Shown piece after piece: positions 59,901 through 63,264 of a DNA stretch of 64,000 nucleotides. Source of the DNA: Phoronis australis (Eukaryota; Phoronida; Phoronidae). The notes beneath the pieces are model-generated. The model searched no databases. It was not told the DNA's origin and saw only the letters and a program-made list of their open reading frames with translations. Within the stretch, counting starts at the first letter, position 1. Every line of letters begins with the position of its first letter. A program made the position numbers and the translations under genes. The DNA lies in the NCBI GenBank assembly GCA_002633005.1, contig NMRA01000225.1:1-64000 (forward strand), given 5' to 3'.

Positions 59901-60238
59901 TAAACTTTCACTCAGGTAGTTAATGCTTCATGTATTGTTTTCCATTTAAAGTACAGTTTTTAAGTGGGCCACTTTTGCATGAAGGGATATCAAAGAATAA
60001 GACTTTAATGTTTTATTGTCAAAATGAAAAGTTGCTTTAAACTATTGGTGTAAATTTCCCCTCACTTCTATTTAATGCTCCCACTTGTTCCTTTTTCAGG
60101 GTGCTGCAAAATCTGTTACACAATTGACAGTGATTGATGGTACAAGATCTGCCTCTTGCTCCAGTTGTGAGCTTGCATTCAACCAGGACAAAACACCTGT
60201 GGTGAATTCCATAAATCCTGTTAGTTCACCTCTTGCAG
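11448..60238 (+). CDS. PKHD1L1: Fibrocystin-L (PKHD1L1)-like, N-terminal third, 28 recognised exons
   Basis: This span holds the exons of a large extracellular IPT/PA14 protein of the polycystic kidney and hepatic disease 1-like family. In vertebrates PKHD1L1 is a single-pass membrane protein of about 4,200 residues with many IPT domains, one PA14, two G8 domains and parallel beta-helix repeats, and it forms part of the stereocilia coat. The exons here align in order with roughly the first 1,250 residues: signal peptide, IPT1, IPT2, IPT3, PA14, linker, IPT4, IPT5 and the start of the next IPT. Splice phase is continuous from exon to exon except between exons 6 and 7. The true locus probably has exon 1 once (11448-11505 or 12456-12513). 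The 3' two thirds are outside the window. Function in this organism is inferred from the family only. Confidence 0.85.
11937..11937. other. Single-N contig junction
   Basis: One N sits exactly between two almost identical 1-kb blocks (10931-11936 and 11938-12944), so it is an assembly join and not a polymorphic base. Confidence 0.85.
11938..12944 (+). repeat. Second copy of 1.0-kb direct duplication after N
   Basis: Near-identical to 10931-11936. It begins at the first base after the N and then runs on into unique intron sequence (from 'aggctgcccc'), as expected of an overlapping neighbouring contig. Confidence 0.85.
12456..12513 (+). CDS. PKHD1L1: Exon 1 (signal peptide), second copy
   Basis: This is identical in coding content to 11448-11505, with the same ATG context and donor CACAG|GTTAGT. 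It is the copy contiguous with the rest of the gene, so it is the better representative start of the coding sequence. Confidence 0.8.
12945..14188. other. Intron 1 sequence with Penelope-like fragment
   Basis: This part of intron 1 has no host exon that I can recognise. A decayed Penelope-like piece lies at about 13919-14165 and is listed separately. Confidence 0.5.
13919..14165 (+). pseudogene. Penelope-like element fragment
   Basis: Bases 14050-14136 translate to VKTLIDRVYRINNTW followed by AGFDSNIKELTTNLL. This resembles the conserved block near the C-terminal end of Penelope-like reverse transcriptases (a TLI-R--ri---W signature, then an L-rich stretch). Just upstream, 13946-13987 (CATGTTTCGGTGTC ... 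CACCATCCTCAG) resembles motifs common at Penelope element ends. The frame is soon interrupted by stops, so this is a relic. Assignment is from memory of the family. Confidence 0.4.
14826..14843 (+). CDS. PKHD1L1: Mini-exon 2, copy A1 (18 nt)
   Basis: The sequence TTGTCTTACAG|CTCCGGAAGCAGATAAAG|GTAAGAT encodes APEADK when joined to the leftover G of exon 1. It has phase 1 on both sides. The position, just after the signal peptide and before the first IPT domain, corresponds to the short linker of vertebrate PKHD1L1. Its conservation in all four subunit copies supports it as an exon. Confidence 0.6.
15470..15487 (+). CDS. PKHD1L1: Mini-exon 2, copy B1 (18 nt, weaker donor)
   Basis: This diverged tandem copy keeps the acceptor TCTTACAG and the same peptide (APEADK), but its donor is AAAA|GTATTT and not AAAG|GTAAGA. 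Being 18 nt in phase 1, it can be included or skipped without changing the frame. The weaker donor suggests reduced or no use. Confidence 0.45.
15664..15664. other. Single-N contig junction
   Basis: The N separates two nearly identical 1,475-bp blocks (14189-15663 and 15665-17139) and therefore marks an assembly join. Confidence 0.85.
16302..16319 (+). CDS. PKHD1L1: Mini-exon 2, copy A2 (18 nt)
   Basis: Same acceptor, peptide and strong GTAAGA donor as copy A1. It lies in the second contig copy, so it is probably the same exon assembled twice. Confidence 0.6.
16946..16963 (+). CDS. PKHD1L1: Mini-exon 2, copy B2 (18 nt, weaker donor)
   Basis: Same as copy B1 with donor GTATTT. It is probably the allelic or overlapping version of 15470-15487. 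Confidence 0.45.
17590..17830. repeat. Local tandem duplication, about 100-120 bp unit
   Basis: The stretch 17590-17708 and the stretch 17731-17829 share 'ggtgattttcac', 'gataagtggctt', 'aggcttaaagaggtctggaacg' and 'aaaaacagactt'. The second copy lacks about 18 bp. It lies in intron 2 and has no coding role that I can see; the 116-codon open frame at 17372-17722 ends inside it and has no recognisable domain. Confidence 0.65.
17831..19980. other. Intron 2 sequence without recognised features
   Basis: No exon of the IPT protein fits here. A short fragment near 17905-17935 ('caatgggcccac') repeats the start of the mini-exon-2 subunits and looks like a third, truncated copy of that repeat. Confidence 0.4.
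19981..20112. mobile_element. Short TIR element (MITE), 132 bp
   Basis: The left end AAGGTCTTTTCATACT and the right end AGTATGAAAGGACCTT are inverted copies with one mismatch. The interior holds a palindromic core, GTCGACGCGTCGAC. The target-site duplication is not clear. It is non-coding and lies in intron 2. Confidence 0.7.
21190..22025. mobile_element. Foldback-like element with CCTCGACCCACAA-type repeat arms
   Basis: The left arm (about 21196-21280) is built from short tandem units around CCTCGACCCAC. The right arm (about 21950-22021) carries the reverse complement, with units around GTGGGTCGAGGGG. About 670 bp of unrelated sequence lies between them. Long inverted arms made of tandem repeats are the hallmark of foldback elements. 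The 181-codon minus-strand open frame across the left arm is a by-product of the repeats. Confidence 0.6.
22588..22826. mobile_element. Short TIR element (MITE), 239 bp
   Basis: The left end GGGGCCCGTTCCA and the right end TGGAACGGGCCCC are perfect inverted copies of at least 13 bp. Weaker pairing continues inward, and both sides share 'aagatttgtctt'-type sequence. It is non-coding and lies in intron 2 upstream of exon 3. Confidence 0.75.
22827..23876. other. End of intron 2
   Basis: I see no further element. The interval ends in the polypyrimidine tract and acceptor CTTGCTTTCAG of exon 3. Confidence 0.5.
23877..24072 (+). CDS. PKHD1L1: Exon 3: IPT/TIG domain 1, first part
   Basis: Joined to a leftover G it reads EPPVINLIEPSKCGQFGG, then TKMTITGKNFDSP. 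This is the P-I-x-P-x-x-G-x-x-GG-T-x-(T/L)-I-x-G-x-x-F signature that opens an IPT/TIG domain. It goes on to EFPCEYQAEG and EKLMCYT with two cysteines. The acceptor is TTTCAG and the donor CTGT|GTAAGT. It enters in phase 1 and leaves in phase 2, matching exon 4. It aligns with the first IPT domain of vertebrate PKHD1L1. Confidence 0.9.
24821..24920 (+). CDS. PKHD1L1: Exon 4: end of IPT domain 1
   Basis: It reads PMPLDEYFARVRVQPGE, then NVTTCEESYCTVT, closing the first IPT domain. The pattern (C)-Y-T-x-x-MP-x-x-x-Y-x-V-R-V matches the family. It follows acceptor ATTGCAG and precedes donor ACA|GTAAGT, with phase 2 in and phase 0 out. NVT is a potential N-glycosylation site. Confidence 0.85.
24921..25647. 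other. Intron sequence without recognised features
   Basis: No exon or element was recognised between exon 4 and the TIR element at 25648. Confidence 0.4.
25648..26657. mobile_element. hAT-like MITE, about 1.0 kb, G-rich subterminal tracts
   Basis: The left end CAGTGGCGGATCTAGG and the right end CCAAATCCGCCTATG are imperfect inverted repeats. Both are followed inward by long G or C runs (25673-25679; 26623-26654). Direct CTACT flanks both ends, consistent with part of an 8-bp target duplication. The CAG start and short TIR suggest the hAT superfamily. No transposase is present. It sits in the intron after exon 4 and contains a tRNA-like stretch at about 25905-25975. Confidence 0.7.
25905..25975 (-). 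repeat. tRNA-like (SINE-type) promoter remnant
   Basis: The reverse complement reads GGTGGTGTAGTGGTAACG, then GCGCGCTCTATCCGCTAGGT and GTGAGTTGGAGTC. The first part is a good match to a tRNA A box and D arm. The last part is a degraded B box (GGTTCRANNCC expected). The cloverleaf cannot be completed, so this is a tRNA-derived relic and not a functional gene. Confidence 0.45.
26658..27203. other. Intron sequence without recognised features
   Basis: Nothing recognised apart from the acceptor tract of exon 5 (GCACTATTTTAG). Confidence 0.4.
27204..27264 (+). CDS. PKHD1L1: Exon 5: start of IPT domain 2
   Basis: It reads VDKMKTPYIKWIKPRSAPPG, with the TP-x-I-x-x-I-x-P pattern that begins each IPT domain. 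It follows acceptor TTTTAG. The donor GGTG|GTAAGA leaves one G, which completes GAG with exon 6 and gives PPGETLLKIRG, matching the PGTLITIQG stretch of the vertebrate protein. Confidence 0.85.
27500..28640 (-). pseudogene. Decayed LINE reverse transcriptase C-terminal fragments
   Basis: The reverse complement of about 28480-28622 reads PEPKIKLLGIAINTDLTFDF and HISDIYKRASQQINVL, the KLLGI--D--L-F--HI-----A---I--L block that follows YADD in Jockey/CR1-type LINEs. Further on (about 28255-28445) it reads FNYCPVSCRHFCSK, then KLENLRAQRFVYND, another standard block. A weaker continuation lies at about 27520-27690. The middle part (about 27700-28250) is unrelated or inserted. Several stops and gaps make it a relic. 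Confidence 0.6.
28885..29540. repeat. Dispersed repeat R1, copy 2
   Basis: Diverged copy of about 80-690 in the same orientation, with shared blocks at 29170-29210 ('tctttgcacttccttg', 'ccagtag') and 29255-29275 ('gccattcccgtg'). It lies in the intron between exons 5 and 6. Confidence 0.6.
29541..30434. other. Intron sequence without recognised features
   Basis: Nothing recognised except the acceptor of exon 6 (ATGTTACAG). Confidence 0.4.
30435..30549 (+). CDS. PKHD1L1: Exon 6: IPT domain 2, central part
   Basis: It reads ETLLKIRGLLWTDVYGSN, then LEDLRPLRDHMGVHIQFK. The block G-x-x-x-TDVYGSN is strikingly conserved with vertebrate PKHD1L1 and is diagnostic for this family. Acceptor TTACAG, donor AAGAG|GTATTG, phase 1 in and 2 out. 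The next recognised exon (31047) needs phase 1, so one exon is missing from this reconstruction. Confidence 0.85.
31047..31076 (+). CDS. PKHD1L1: Exon 7 (probable 30-nt mini-exon of IPT domain 2)
   Basis: The stretch ATTTTCCAG|AGGAGT...TAAGAT|GTAAGT has excellent splice signals. In the frame that joins exon 8 it reads EWLAPRSVR and ends by completing a Cys (T + GT), giving SVRCGMRVSLIV. This is acceptable as the S-x-x-C-x...V-x-V strand of an IPT domain. That frame needs one base from the preceding exon, whereas exon 6 leaves two. A second frame (GVAGSQECK) fits exon 6 but not exon 8. Confidence 0.5.
31077..33659. other. Intron sequence, mostly featureless
   Basis: No exon or clear transposon was recognised. 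A perfect 21-23 bp tandem duplication ('ggtccctccttcagacatgtaat') occurs at about 32922-32967. Confidence 0.4.
33660..33800 (+). CDS. PKHD1L1: Exon 8: end of IPT domain 2
   Basis: It reads GMRVSLIVSGEYGRTGSYHK, then CPLHVNSLGKIEMYQQYA. It aligns with the vertebrate stretch ending in LNKIAMFQTYA. Acceptor TTTACCTAG, donor GCAG|GTATGA, phase 1 in and out. The leftover G completes GAG with exon 9, giving QQYAEV as in the family. Confidence 0.85.
33801..34957. other. Intron between exons 8 and 9
   Basis: No additional feature was recognised; open frames here are short and lack domain signatures. Confidence 0.4.
34958..35071 (+). CDS. PKHD1L1: Exon 9: IPT domain 3, first part
   Basis: It reads EVLSVSPKEGSMMGGMELTV, then RGKNFDNSAAHPMTILIQ. 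This is a textbook IPT opening (SP-x-x-GS-x-x-GG-x-x-x-T-x-x-G-x-x-F). Acceptor CATTCCAG, donor CAAG|GTAGGG, phase 1 in and out. Confidence 0.9.
35300..35401 (+). CDS. PKHD1L1: Exon 10: IPT domain 3, second part
   Basis: Joined to exon 9 it gives LIQGVPCNVKPGSFSETQVV, then CITGAKP. This contains the G-x-PC ... T-x-V-x-C pattern of IPT domains. It then reads EYDGYYEG, leading into the PA14 exon. Acceptor TTACTAG, donor GAAG|GTAAAC, phase 1 in and out. Confidence 0.9.
36220..36267. repeat. (CTG)n microsatellite
   Basis: An interrupted CTG/CAG run of about 14 units lies in the intron between exons 10 and 11. On the minus strand it reads as a serine run in a short open frame, which is not a gene. 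Confidence 0.85.
36559..36857 (+). CDS. PKHD1L1: Exon 11: PA14 domain, main part
   Basis: It reads GNRGSNVYKLGQPHDAAYLE, continues through DESRYPVSAALDRDWSDG, and ends YFVAPFSGTYTFLAKADDF, VSLYFSPTGPAKNK. The A-P-x-S-G-x-Y-x-F-x-x-x-x-DD core is the PA14 hallmark; PA14 is a beta-barrel carbohydrate-binding or targeting module. Acceptor GTTTCCAG, donor AACAAG|GTGGGT, phase 1 in, phase 0 out. Confidence 0.92.
37075..37300. repeat. Dispersed repeat R4, copy 1
   Basis: The block shares 'atgggtgtc', 'gtaactaaacacagctcaacaaagggtttgtgg'-like sequence, 'tcctggctgaga' and 'attacccctt' in order with about 63265-63625. It is diverged, non-coding and lies in the intron after exon 11. Confidence 0.55.
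37980..38074 (+). CDS. PKHD1L1: Exon 12: PA14 domain, continuation
   Basis: Read in phase 0 it gives MRVAFTTKRTNRGYSIETSQ, then QQFTLVKGKR. This aligns with the VRIAYHS ... LQKGK stretch after the PA14 core in vertebrates. Acceptor ATATTGTAG, donor AACG|GTAAGT. The two leftover bases (CG) plus the T of exon 13 make Arg. Another open frame (ASRIYNKAYQ) exists but breaks phase on both sides. Confidence 0.85.
38163..38760 (+). mobile_element. Dispersed element R3, copy A (about 600 bp)
   Basis: The same sequence occurs reversed at about 48595-49186 and as a truncated forward copy at about 56968-57147. Shared blocks include 'cagcacccctcacgtctggaaaagttactgaacgac', 'gttgcaaccaccatacgtttcctttgaagcc' and 'aacttgttcgattctatagccc'-type runs. 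No coding capacity is seen. It lies in the intron after exon 12. Class is unknown; orientation-independent insertion in introns suggests a non-autonomous DNA transposon. Confidence 0.8.
39492..39654 (+). CDS. PKHD1L1: Exon 13: end of PA14 module
   Basis: Joined to exon 12 it reads GKRYYIQALHLKLGTNGGLD, then VAFKAYNTPQF and QTGDAYMEKQTIKVSS. The YYIxAL strand closes the PA14 fold, and the QTGDA block matches vertebrate PKHD1L1. Acceptor TTGCTGTAG, donor ACAG|GTCTGT, phase 2 in, phase 0 out. Confidence 0.88.
39655..40655. other. Intron between exons 13 and 14
   Basis: Nothing recognised apart from splice signals. Confidence 0.4.
40656..40776 (+). CDS. PKHD1L1: Exon 14: post-PA14 linker
   Basis: It reads TVVFNSIPSHSGKSTVQKVT, then TTDAFYTKFRLCIVGLCT. 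It aligns loosely with the vertebrate linker (INEVQKIKV ... YQYRLIYN). Acceptor CTCCTGCAG, donor ACAC|GTAAGT, phase 0 in, phase 1 out. Confidence 0.75.
41161..41301 (+). CDS. PKHD1L1: Exon 15: linker repeat
   Basis: It reads QLMKVDERDTNVRSKLEGLP, then LGLTLTSVTRQDNNGAGIYT and ITFAAQA. The plan of a helix (V-x-x-x-L-x-x-L) followed by V-x-R-x-x-x-x-G-x-x-Y-x-I-x-F matches the repeated linker module of vertebrate PKHD1L1. Acceptor CATTTCAG, donor GCAG|GTGTGT, phase 1 in and out. Confidence 0.8.
41931..42103 (+). CDS. PKHD1L1: Exon 16: linker
   Basis: It reads GNVPKMTYETDVGKLSATIT, then VSVTVVTEGVMPGNKLILQM and FSSTALSADT. It follows the exon 15 module, where the vertebrate protein has GDFDLLGYEVVEG and FTLNWDG. 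Acceptor ATTGACAG, donor CACG|GTGAGT, phase 1 in, phase 0 out. Confidence 0.8.
42711..42935 (+). CDS. PKHD1L1: Exon 17: linker with conserved cysteine
   Basis: It reads FKDILGGLFKPRC, then MPYWEDFEGYW, EEVPFCGSKSWKNPWFL and SIRNSKDYS. It aligns with the vertebrate stretch AVEEMVSTKCP ... FEEGF ... AYCGRYSLKNPAVLF, including both cysteines. Acceptor CTCCATTAG, donor ATTCT|GTAAGC, phase 0 in and out. Its last 37 bases with the donor are repeated three more times downstream. Confidence 0.85.
42898..43138 (+). repeat. 58-bp tandem repeat of the exon 17 splice donor (four copies)
   Basis: The unit runs from TCTGGAGTTAGCATA through AAAGACTATTCT|GTAAGC to GCGTAATGT. GTAAGC recurs at 42936, 42994, 43052 and 43110, exactly 58 bp apart, with only a few substitutions between copies. 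The first copy is the true exon end; the other three are intronic copies of the exon tail plus donor. Reading past the first donor meets a TAA at 42951. Confidence 0.92.
43536..43630 (+). CDS. PKHD1L1: Exon 18: linker
   Basis: It reads LCFAFKAPSDEIVTLEFNGN, then TPLELPVGTG, aligning with the LCLAYKG ... IGLKFQY stretch of vertebrate PKHD1L1. Acceptor TTTTTGCAG, donor GAGA|GTACGT. Two bases (GA) are left over and make Asp with exon 19. Confidence 0.8.
43894..44588. mobile_element. Foldback element with AGAAATTTCT array
   Basis: The ends are inverted over about 110 bp. The left 43894-44006 (AACACTTTCCATTTT ... GGCTTAAGAATTGATAT) pairs with the right 44476-44588 (ATATCAATTTTAAGCC ... AAAATGGAAAGTGTT). 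The core (about 44184-44455) is a tandem array of the palindrome AGAAATTTCT with spacers such as GCGCACAGCAGAATTCCAG. Five overlapping open frames of 73-166 codons here are all repeat artefacts. It lies in the intron between exons 18 and 19. Confidence 0.8.
44589..46753. other. Intron between exons 18 and 19, right part
   Basis: No exon or transposon was recognised in this 2-kb stretch apart from the acceptor of exon 19 (CTGCTTACAG). Confidence 0.4.
46754..46905 (+). CDS. PKHD1L1: Exon 19: linker with conserved WxYTC
   Basis: Joined to exon 18 it reads DWQYTCVNIRRMVHASSSYT, then LTAVIVSRSASAKGDIYVDQ. It matches the vertebrate NWTYTCIDLLDLV ... YVDVVYIG. Acceptor TTACAG, donor CAAG|GTAATT, phase 2 in, phase 1 out. 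Confidence 0.85.
47250..48240. repeat. Dispersed repeat R2, copy 2
   Basis: Same family as 7970-9115, with matching order of blocks. It contains an N at 47864 and a 292-bp overlap duplication (47572-47863 and 47865-48156), so the real length is nearer 700 bp. Confidence 0.7.
47864..47864. other. Single-N contig junction
   Basis: Bases 47572-47863 and 47865-48156 are near-identical and abut the N, the third example of this pattern in the window. Confidence 0.85.
48595..49186 (-). mobile_element. Dispersed element R3, copy B
   Basis: This is the reverse complement of 38163-38760 at high similarity over nearly its whole length. It lies in the intron between exons 19 and 20. Confidence 0.8.
49187..50120. 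other. Intron before exon 20
   Basis: No further feature except a G10 run near 49887. Confidence 0.4.
50121..50269 (+). CDS. PKHD1L1: Exon 20: linker
   Basis: It reads EISWSRIEPKAKLKRMSVTK, then FEIEMDPLSSV and LLSLRFGQ. It aligns with the vertebrate block that ends MMAVSFGQ. Acceptor TTCGTGCAG, donor CCAG|GTAAGT, phase 1 in, phase 0 out. Confidence 0.8.
50270..51526. other. Intron between exons 20 and 21
   Basis: No additional exon was recognised. The open frame from 51320 that runs into exon 21 from the left is intronic: a good acceptor (CTCTGGCAG) lies inside it. Confidence 0.45.
51527..51674 (+). CDS. PKHD1L1: Exon 21: linker
   Basis: It reads VKSGTLSSDSVKTDSNGWSS, then TGPVTGSFTINVNGTKTT. 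The P-x-x-GSF-x-I-x-x-x-G motif corresponds to the vertebrate PPLSGSFDIQAYG and begins the second helix-strand linker module. Acceptor CTGGCAG, donor ACAG|GTAGGC, phase 0 in, phase 1 out. Confidence 0.85.
52638..52789 (+). CDS. PKHD1L1: Exon 22: linker module
   Basis: It reads VPFSSSALELEAKIESACSD, then TGFSSAWEVTWEKPGGN. This is the module (V/L)P-x-x-x-S-A-x-x-L-x-x-x-(L/I) followed by A-(W/Y)-x-(V/I)-x-W, matching LPAAVSAADLQFALQSL ... YAWNIKW in vertebrates. Acceptor CTTTCCAG, donor TTGGT|GTAAGT, phase 1 in, phase 0 out. Confidence 0.88.
52840..53830. repeat. Diverged tandem repeats, about 150-bp unit, roughly six copies
   Basis: Recurring blocks in order are 'cagatggattcga', 'tgtgccacctagtggccattttt', 'ctgtatctcctaaacca', 'catgaaatttggca' and 'gaagttgacaactta'. 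They recur at about 150-bp spacing, each copy altered. The same motif set appears at 58430-58800 and weakly at 62330-62460. It lies in the intron between exons 22 and 23 and is non-coding. Confidence 0.65.
54437..54562 (+). CDS. PKHD1L1: Exon 23: linker
   Basis: It reads IDDTSSLVGDDISVSVDEVD, then GHLFVDPIMGDFLRT and DSMQ. It matches vertebrate INDSNIIG ... VTRIKEGGLF ... LGDLLRT closely. Acceptor TTTGACAG, donor GCAG|GTATGG, phase 0 in and out. Confidence 0.9.
54563..55772. other. Intron between exons 23 and 24
   Basis: No additional feature recognised. Confidence 0.4.
55773..55887 (+). CDS. PKHD1L1: Exon 24: cysteine-bearing linker before IPT domain 4
   Basis: It reads VSALVNGLPTKCSGDCSFSY, then SKTPKVTAMKLSANTK. 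The block VNG-x-P-x-KCSGDC-x-F-x-(Y/W) is nearly identical to vertebrate PKHD1L1. Acceptor CCCACTAG, donor AAAA|GTAGGT, phase 0 in, phase 1 out. Confidence 0.92.
56238..56267 (+). CDS. PKHD1L1: Exon 25: 30-nt mini-exon in IPT domain 4
   Basis: The stretch ATTTACAG|ATGTGG...CTGCG|GTAAGA gives NVDSSASCTC with the leftover A of exon 24. It is phase 1 on both sides, exactly bridging exons 24 and 26, and adds a Cys pair to the loop before GSTGPGCS. The phase fit supports it, though it could be skipped without a frame change. Confidence 0.6.
56268..57299. other. Intron between exons 25 and 26
   Basis: It contains the truncated R3 element copy at about 56968-57147 and is otherwise featureless. Confidence 0.45.
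56968..57147 (+). mobile_element. Dispersed element R3, truncated copy C
   Basis: It matches the right part of 38163-38760, including 'caccatacgtttcctttgaagcc', 'aaaagagccagatgtta' and 'cagcacccctcacgtctggaaaagttactgaacgaca'. It lacks the left two thirds. Confidence 0.75.
57300..57578 (+). CDS. PKHD1L1: Exon 26: IPT domain 4 and start of IPT domain 5
   Basis: It reads GSTGPGCSMGKVLTITGTGF, then VVRLGDTLCTVTAATDTELK, CIVGKASAGTKTVTINVIGK and ASVSETFDYKLCITGISSIE. This is a complete IPT core (TITG-x-GF, L-x-C, T-x-(L/I)-x-C, T-x-x-V-x-V-x-x-x-G-x-A) followed by the I-x-x-I opening of the next. Acceptor TGCTTCCAG, donor GGAG|GTTTGT, phase 1 in and out. Confidence 0.92.
57579..59478. other. Intron between exons 26 and 27
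   Basis: It contains further units of the decayed 150-bp repeat at about 58430-58800. The 165-codon open frame at 58307-58804 lies over these repeats and has no domain signature. Confidence 0.5.
58430..58800. repeat. Diverged 150-bp repeat units, second locus
   Basis: The blocks 'tcagataggttcgatga', 'tgtgcctcctagtg', 'cagatgggtctgacta' and 'catgaaattt' match the intronic repeats at 52840-53830 at low identity. Confidence 0.5.
59479..59609 (+). CDS. PKHD1L1: Exon 27: IPT domain 5, central part
   Basis: It reads GGLPVTVSGSGFSETSRITI, then GSDNCKLIPARTTLTTLVCV and PSAL. It has GG-x-x-x-T-(V/L)-SG-x-GF ... I-G-x-x-C ... T-x-(L/I)-x-C-x-x-P as in the matching vertebrate IPT. Acceptor TTTCATCAG, donor TTTG|GTAGGT, phase 1 in, phase 0 out. 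Confidence 0.92.
60100..60238 (+). CDS. PKHD1L1: Exon 28: end of IPT domain 5, start of the next IPT
   Basis: It reads GAAKSVTQLTVIDGTRSASC, then CELAFNQDKTPVVNSINPVS. The final TP-V-V-x-S-I-x-P opens the following IPT domain. Acceptor CTTTTTCAG, donor GCAG|GTAAAA, phase 0 in, phase 1 out. No certain continuation exon is seen before the window ends. Confidence 0.88.
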
Positions 60239-63200
60239 GTAAAAAAAAACACATGCTATGAACATTCCCACTAAATAAAATTGGTTCTAACCCCGGTGGT
60301 TAAGGTAAACGGCGGGGTATGGAAAATTGAACTGGACCGTATTTATCCACCTTGGCTGAGTCGCACTCGGCTCACGATCAAAGGGATGCCGCCAGGCTGC
60401 TCTAGTCATCGAGTCACGAGCGAGGATAATTGGCTTCGCTCATGCGGATATGATCAGCTGATTACAATCTAGCTAGCAGACTGTACTTTTTATGGTGAGA
60501 GTTTTACGTAGTTTTTACTGTAATATTTGAAAAGAGGAGCGAAAACAAATATGAGTACAACTTTGAATTTTTCAAATCGGCCCAGGATAAGAGATTTTGC
60601 AACACAGCAACACTCACGATTACTTTCATTCGGCGCGCACTAATACAAAAATATAGGACCCAAGTTATTTAGATTTTGGAACACATGCATTGCAATATTC
60701 AAAATACTTTTATTATGAATCTTACAAGCTGTAAAACGACGTTGTTAATTTCATTGTGTTCATTCATTGTCATCCGTCAAATCGGCAATTTCCGAGATGT
60801 GATCTGCGGCGTGCGCGTATGTGTACAAAACACGTGATTGTTATGTTCCTGAAGTACGAAAATTAAGAAGGCTTTAACATGCCGTTATTATTGACAGGGA
60901 CACGATAAAACGAATTTGGATTTTGACTATAGTCTTGATACAGCGATCTGACTGACCACTGCGTCAGTGTCTCCGTTAGACCCAGAAATTTCACACAGCC
61001 CGGGTAGTTCATTTCGTCCCCAACATGTAGATCGAGCCTTGGACTATTAATACTCCACGGCAGAGCTAACGACAGTCGGCCTGTGCACACAAAATCTGTG
61101 AGTTAACCAGCACTCACCTTGCACGTTACAGCCGTTTAAGTGAAAAACAATCTAGTAAACGCCATTTTCTTGCATAATCCTCCGCCTTTTGTAACAAAAA
61201 AGTCTATCGTCGATGACCCGCACACGCACGCTCACTCACTCTCATACACAGACGACCTTCAAAACAAACGTCACGTGACAACAACATGTGTGTTCATCCA
61301 GAGATTTTTCTCTTGTTGTGGAGTACGATGTAGCGCACATTTGGACTTAATCGCAATTAATCTGGACTCCACATGAACTTTAAAAATTGTAAAACATCAG
61401 GAAGATTTCAGGTAATTTGTTGAGTCGAAACTATATTTTTATTCAAGAGTACAAGTTTTCCTATTGACGATGGCGATTCAGCGGCGACGCATCAGTCGGC
61501 AAGTTTTCGCCCTGTGATGAGCACAATTTTTTGAAAAATTATCGTAATTTAACAACGGAAGTTCATAGCAATGCACCACAATTTTGTAGAAAGACTGTCA
61601 TAGGCTAAAAATTCGTCACAAAGCGTAAATTTTATGAATCCTAGCTTCCGATTTTACCCGTTTGGGAAACCGGCTTTCAACTGCCGTAGGCTACAATAAG
61701 AATCCCCTCCCCGTGAAATGATTTTTTCTAAGCGTTTATTAGAGCCAATACAGTATACAGCTTTCCACCAAGGCTAGGTGATACTACGACATTATTCTTT
61801 GTTGCATTAGTAACTGGTCTTGGCTAATATTATCATTTTATGGCCTGGTCATCCATTCAGCCAAAAGTAGTTCCAGAGGTGGCTTATCAGCCAATTATTC
61901 ACGCATGCTGACTCACAATAGAAGCCTGATAAGAGTGAAGGTGGATAAATGCGGTGTTCCAAGTTCTTGTTTTAGTGGATGTGTTCACGACATGAGATTA
62001 CTTCAAAGATTTTGTTAACCATCAGCCATTGGACTGGGTCCCGCAAAGGGTCAGATTGGCTCAACTTCAGTCCAGAGATTTGATGACTCATTTCTAAGAT
62101 TAGTGTAGAGAAAATTAGCTCCCCTTGCCACTCAAGTTTGTCTGAAGGTAATTTTTCCACATTGTGTCACATACTGCTAAAGAGATCCATAGGTTGAATT
62201 TCTTTTTGAGACAGAACTCTGTGTCTTTAGCTATATAGTTTGTGACTGTTCATTTCTTAATTTTTGTAACCTTTTTAACTACGCAGCGGTAAGAAACTTT
62301 GATTTTGTTTGAAATTTTTTGTAAAGTATGCTCAGATGTTGCAGTGACACCTAGTGGCTAACATTGGATAACTGCTCTGCTCACATCCTTGTGTTTGGAA
62401 CTTCTTGTGTGAGAAAACTGTTCTTGAATGTTTGTTGTTGGATATATTGTGCCAGGATTTTCTGAACCAGTTTTCTCCACTGCATAACGAGCATCAAACT
62501 GGTTTTCAAAGTGTGGGCACATTATATTCGACTATTGCCTTATTAACTAAGATGACTACTGGTTCATTTGTGAATGCAGAGCATATTTTGTGTGAAACTT
62601 AAGTTCTGTTAATGCATCAAATCTTTGGCATGTTTGGCATCAAACTGTACGATGTTTCAAAGCTCTTTCCTCCTAAGCACCCTAATTTTTTTTCACCTCA
62701 ATTCTGTTCTTGCTAACTCAACTAGTCATAGAAAATACAACCTGAAATGCCCAATGTGTAACAATTAAATAATATGTGTGCATTACCGAGATATTTTTAG
62801 CTGGCTCTTGCTTGCAGCACATTTGCTGGCGTTCTCACACTTCGGGGCATGTTTTGAGTGTTTTGAGATCGCTTGCTTTCTCTATCACCGATCAATTTGG
62901 GGCAAAGCTTGGCCACCATACTCAAAAAAGCCATTTGTCCAGCTGATTTTCAAAATGTCCTATCAGATTTTGACACTGCAAGACAAACATCCAAGACCTC
63001 TGATGCTTTCACTGTTCAGGTGAACGCTCATAATGTCCACTGTAAAAAGCATAAAAGCATGTTGTCTTGCTTGTGATCTTTATCAATGGCTCGCTTGATG
63101 CTGTTTTCATCAATGTAGTTTTGATCATAGACTTACAGTTTATTGCAGTCTGTCACGGCATGTTATGTCAAAAATGAAAACAAAATGTAGTTTTTCTGAT

Positions 63201-63264
63201 TTTAACTCGGTCTGTACATTTTGGGCTGGTGTCCATGGTGGCTTAGATCTTTGTAGATGGTTTT
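60239..63264. other. Intron after exon 28, largely featureless
   Basis: No certain exon of the next IPT domain was found. A weak unit of the 150-bp repeat lies near 62330-62460. A coding-looking but unplaced stretch ends at a good donor near 63018 and is listed separately. Confidence 0.4.
62867..63018 (+). other. Unplaced candidate exon
   Basis: The frame gives LGQSLATILKKAICPADFQN, then VLSDFDTARQTSKTSDAFTV and Q, ending TTCAG|GTGAAC. An in-frame stop at 62864 limits the left side. The composition looks protein-like, but it matches no part of the family that should follow exon 28, and the acceptor is uncertain. It may be a chance open frame or transposon debris. Confidence 0.25.

Noticed and set aside
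62405-62602. Possible LINE RT block (HNEHQTGFQSVGTLYSTIALL)
   Set aside because: Only a faint resemblance to the HQxGFRxGxST region, with no neighbouring RT motifs.
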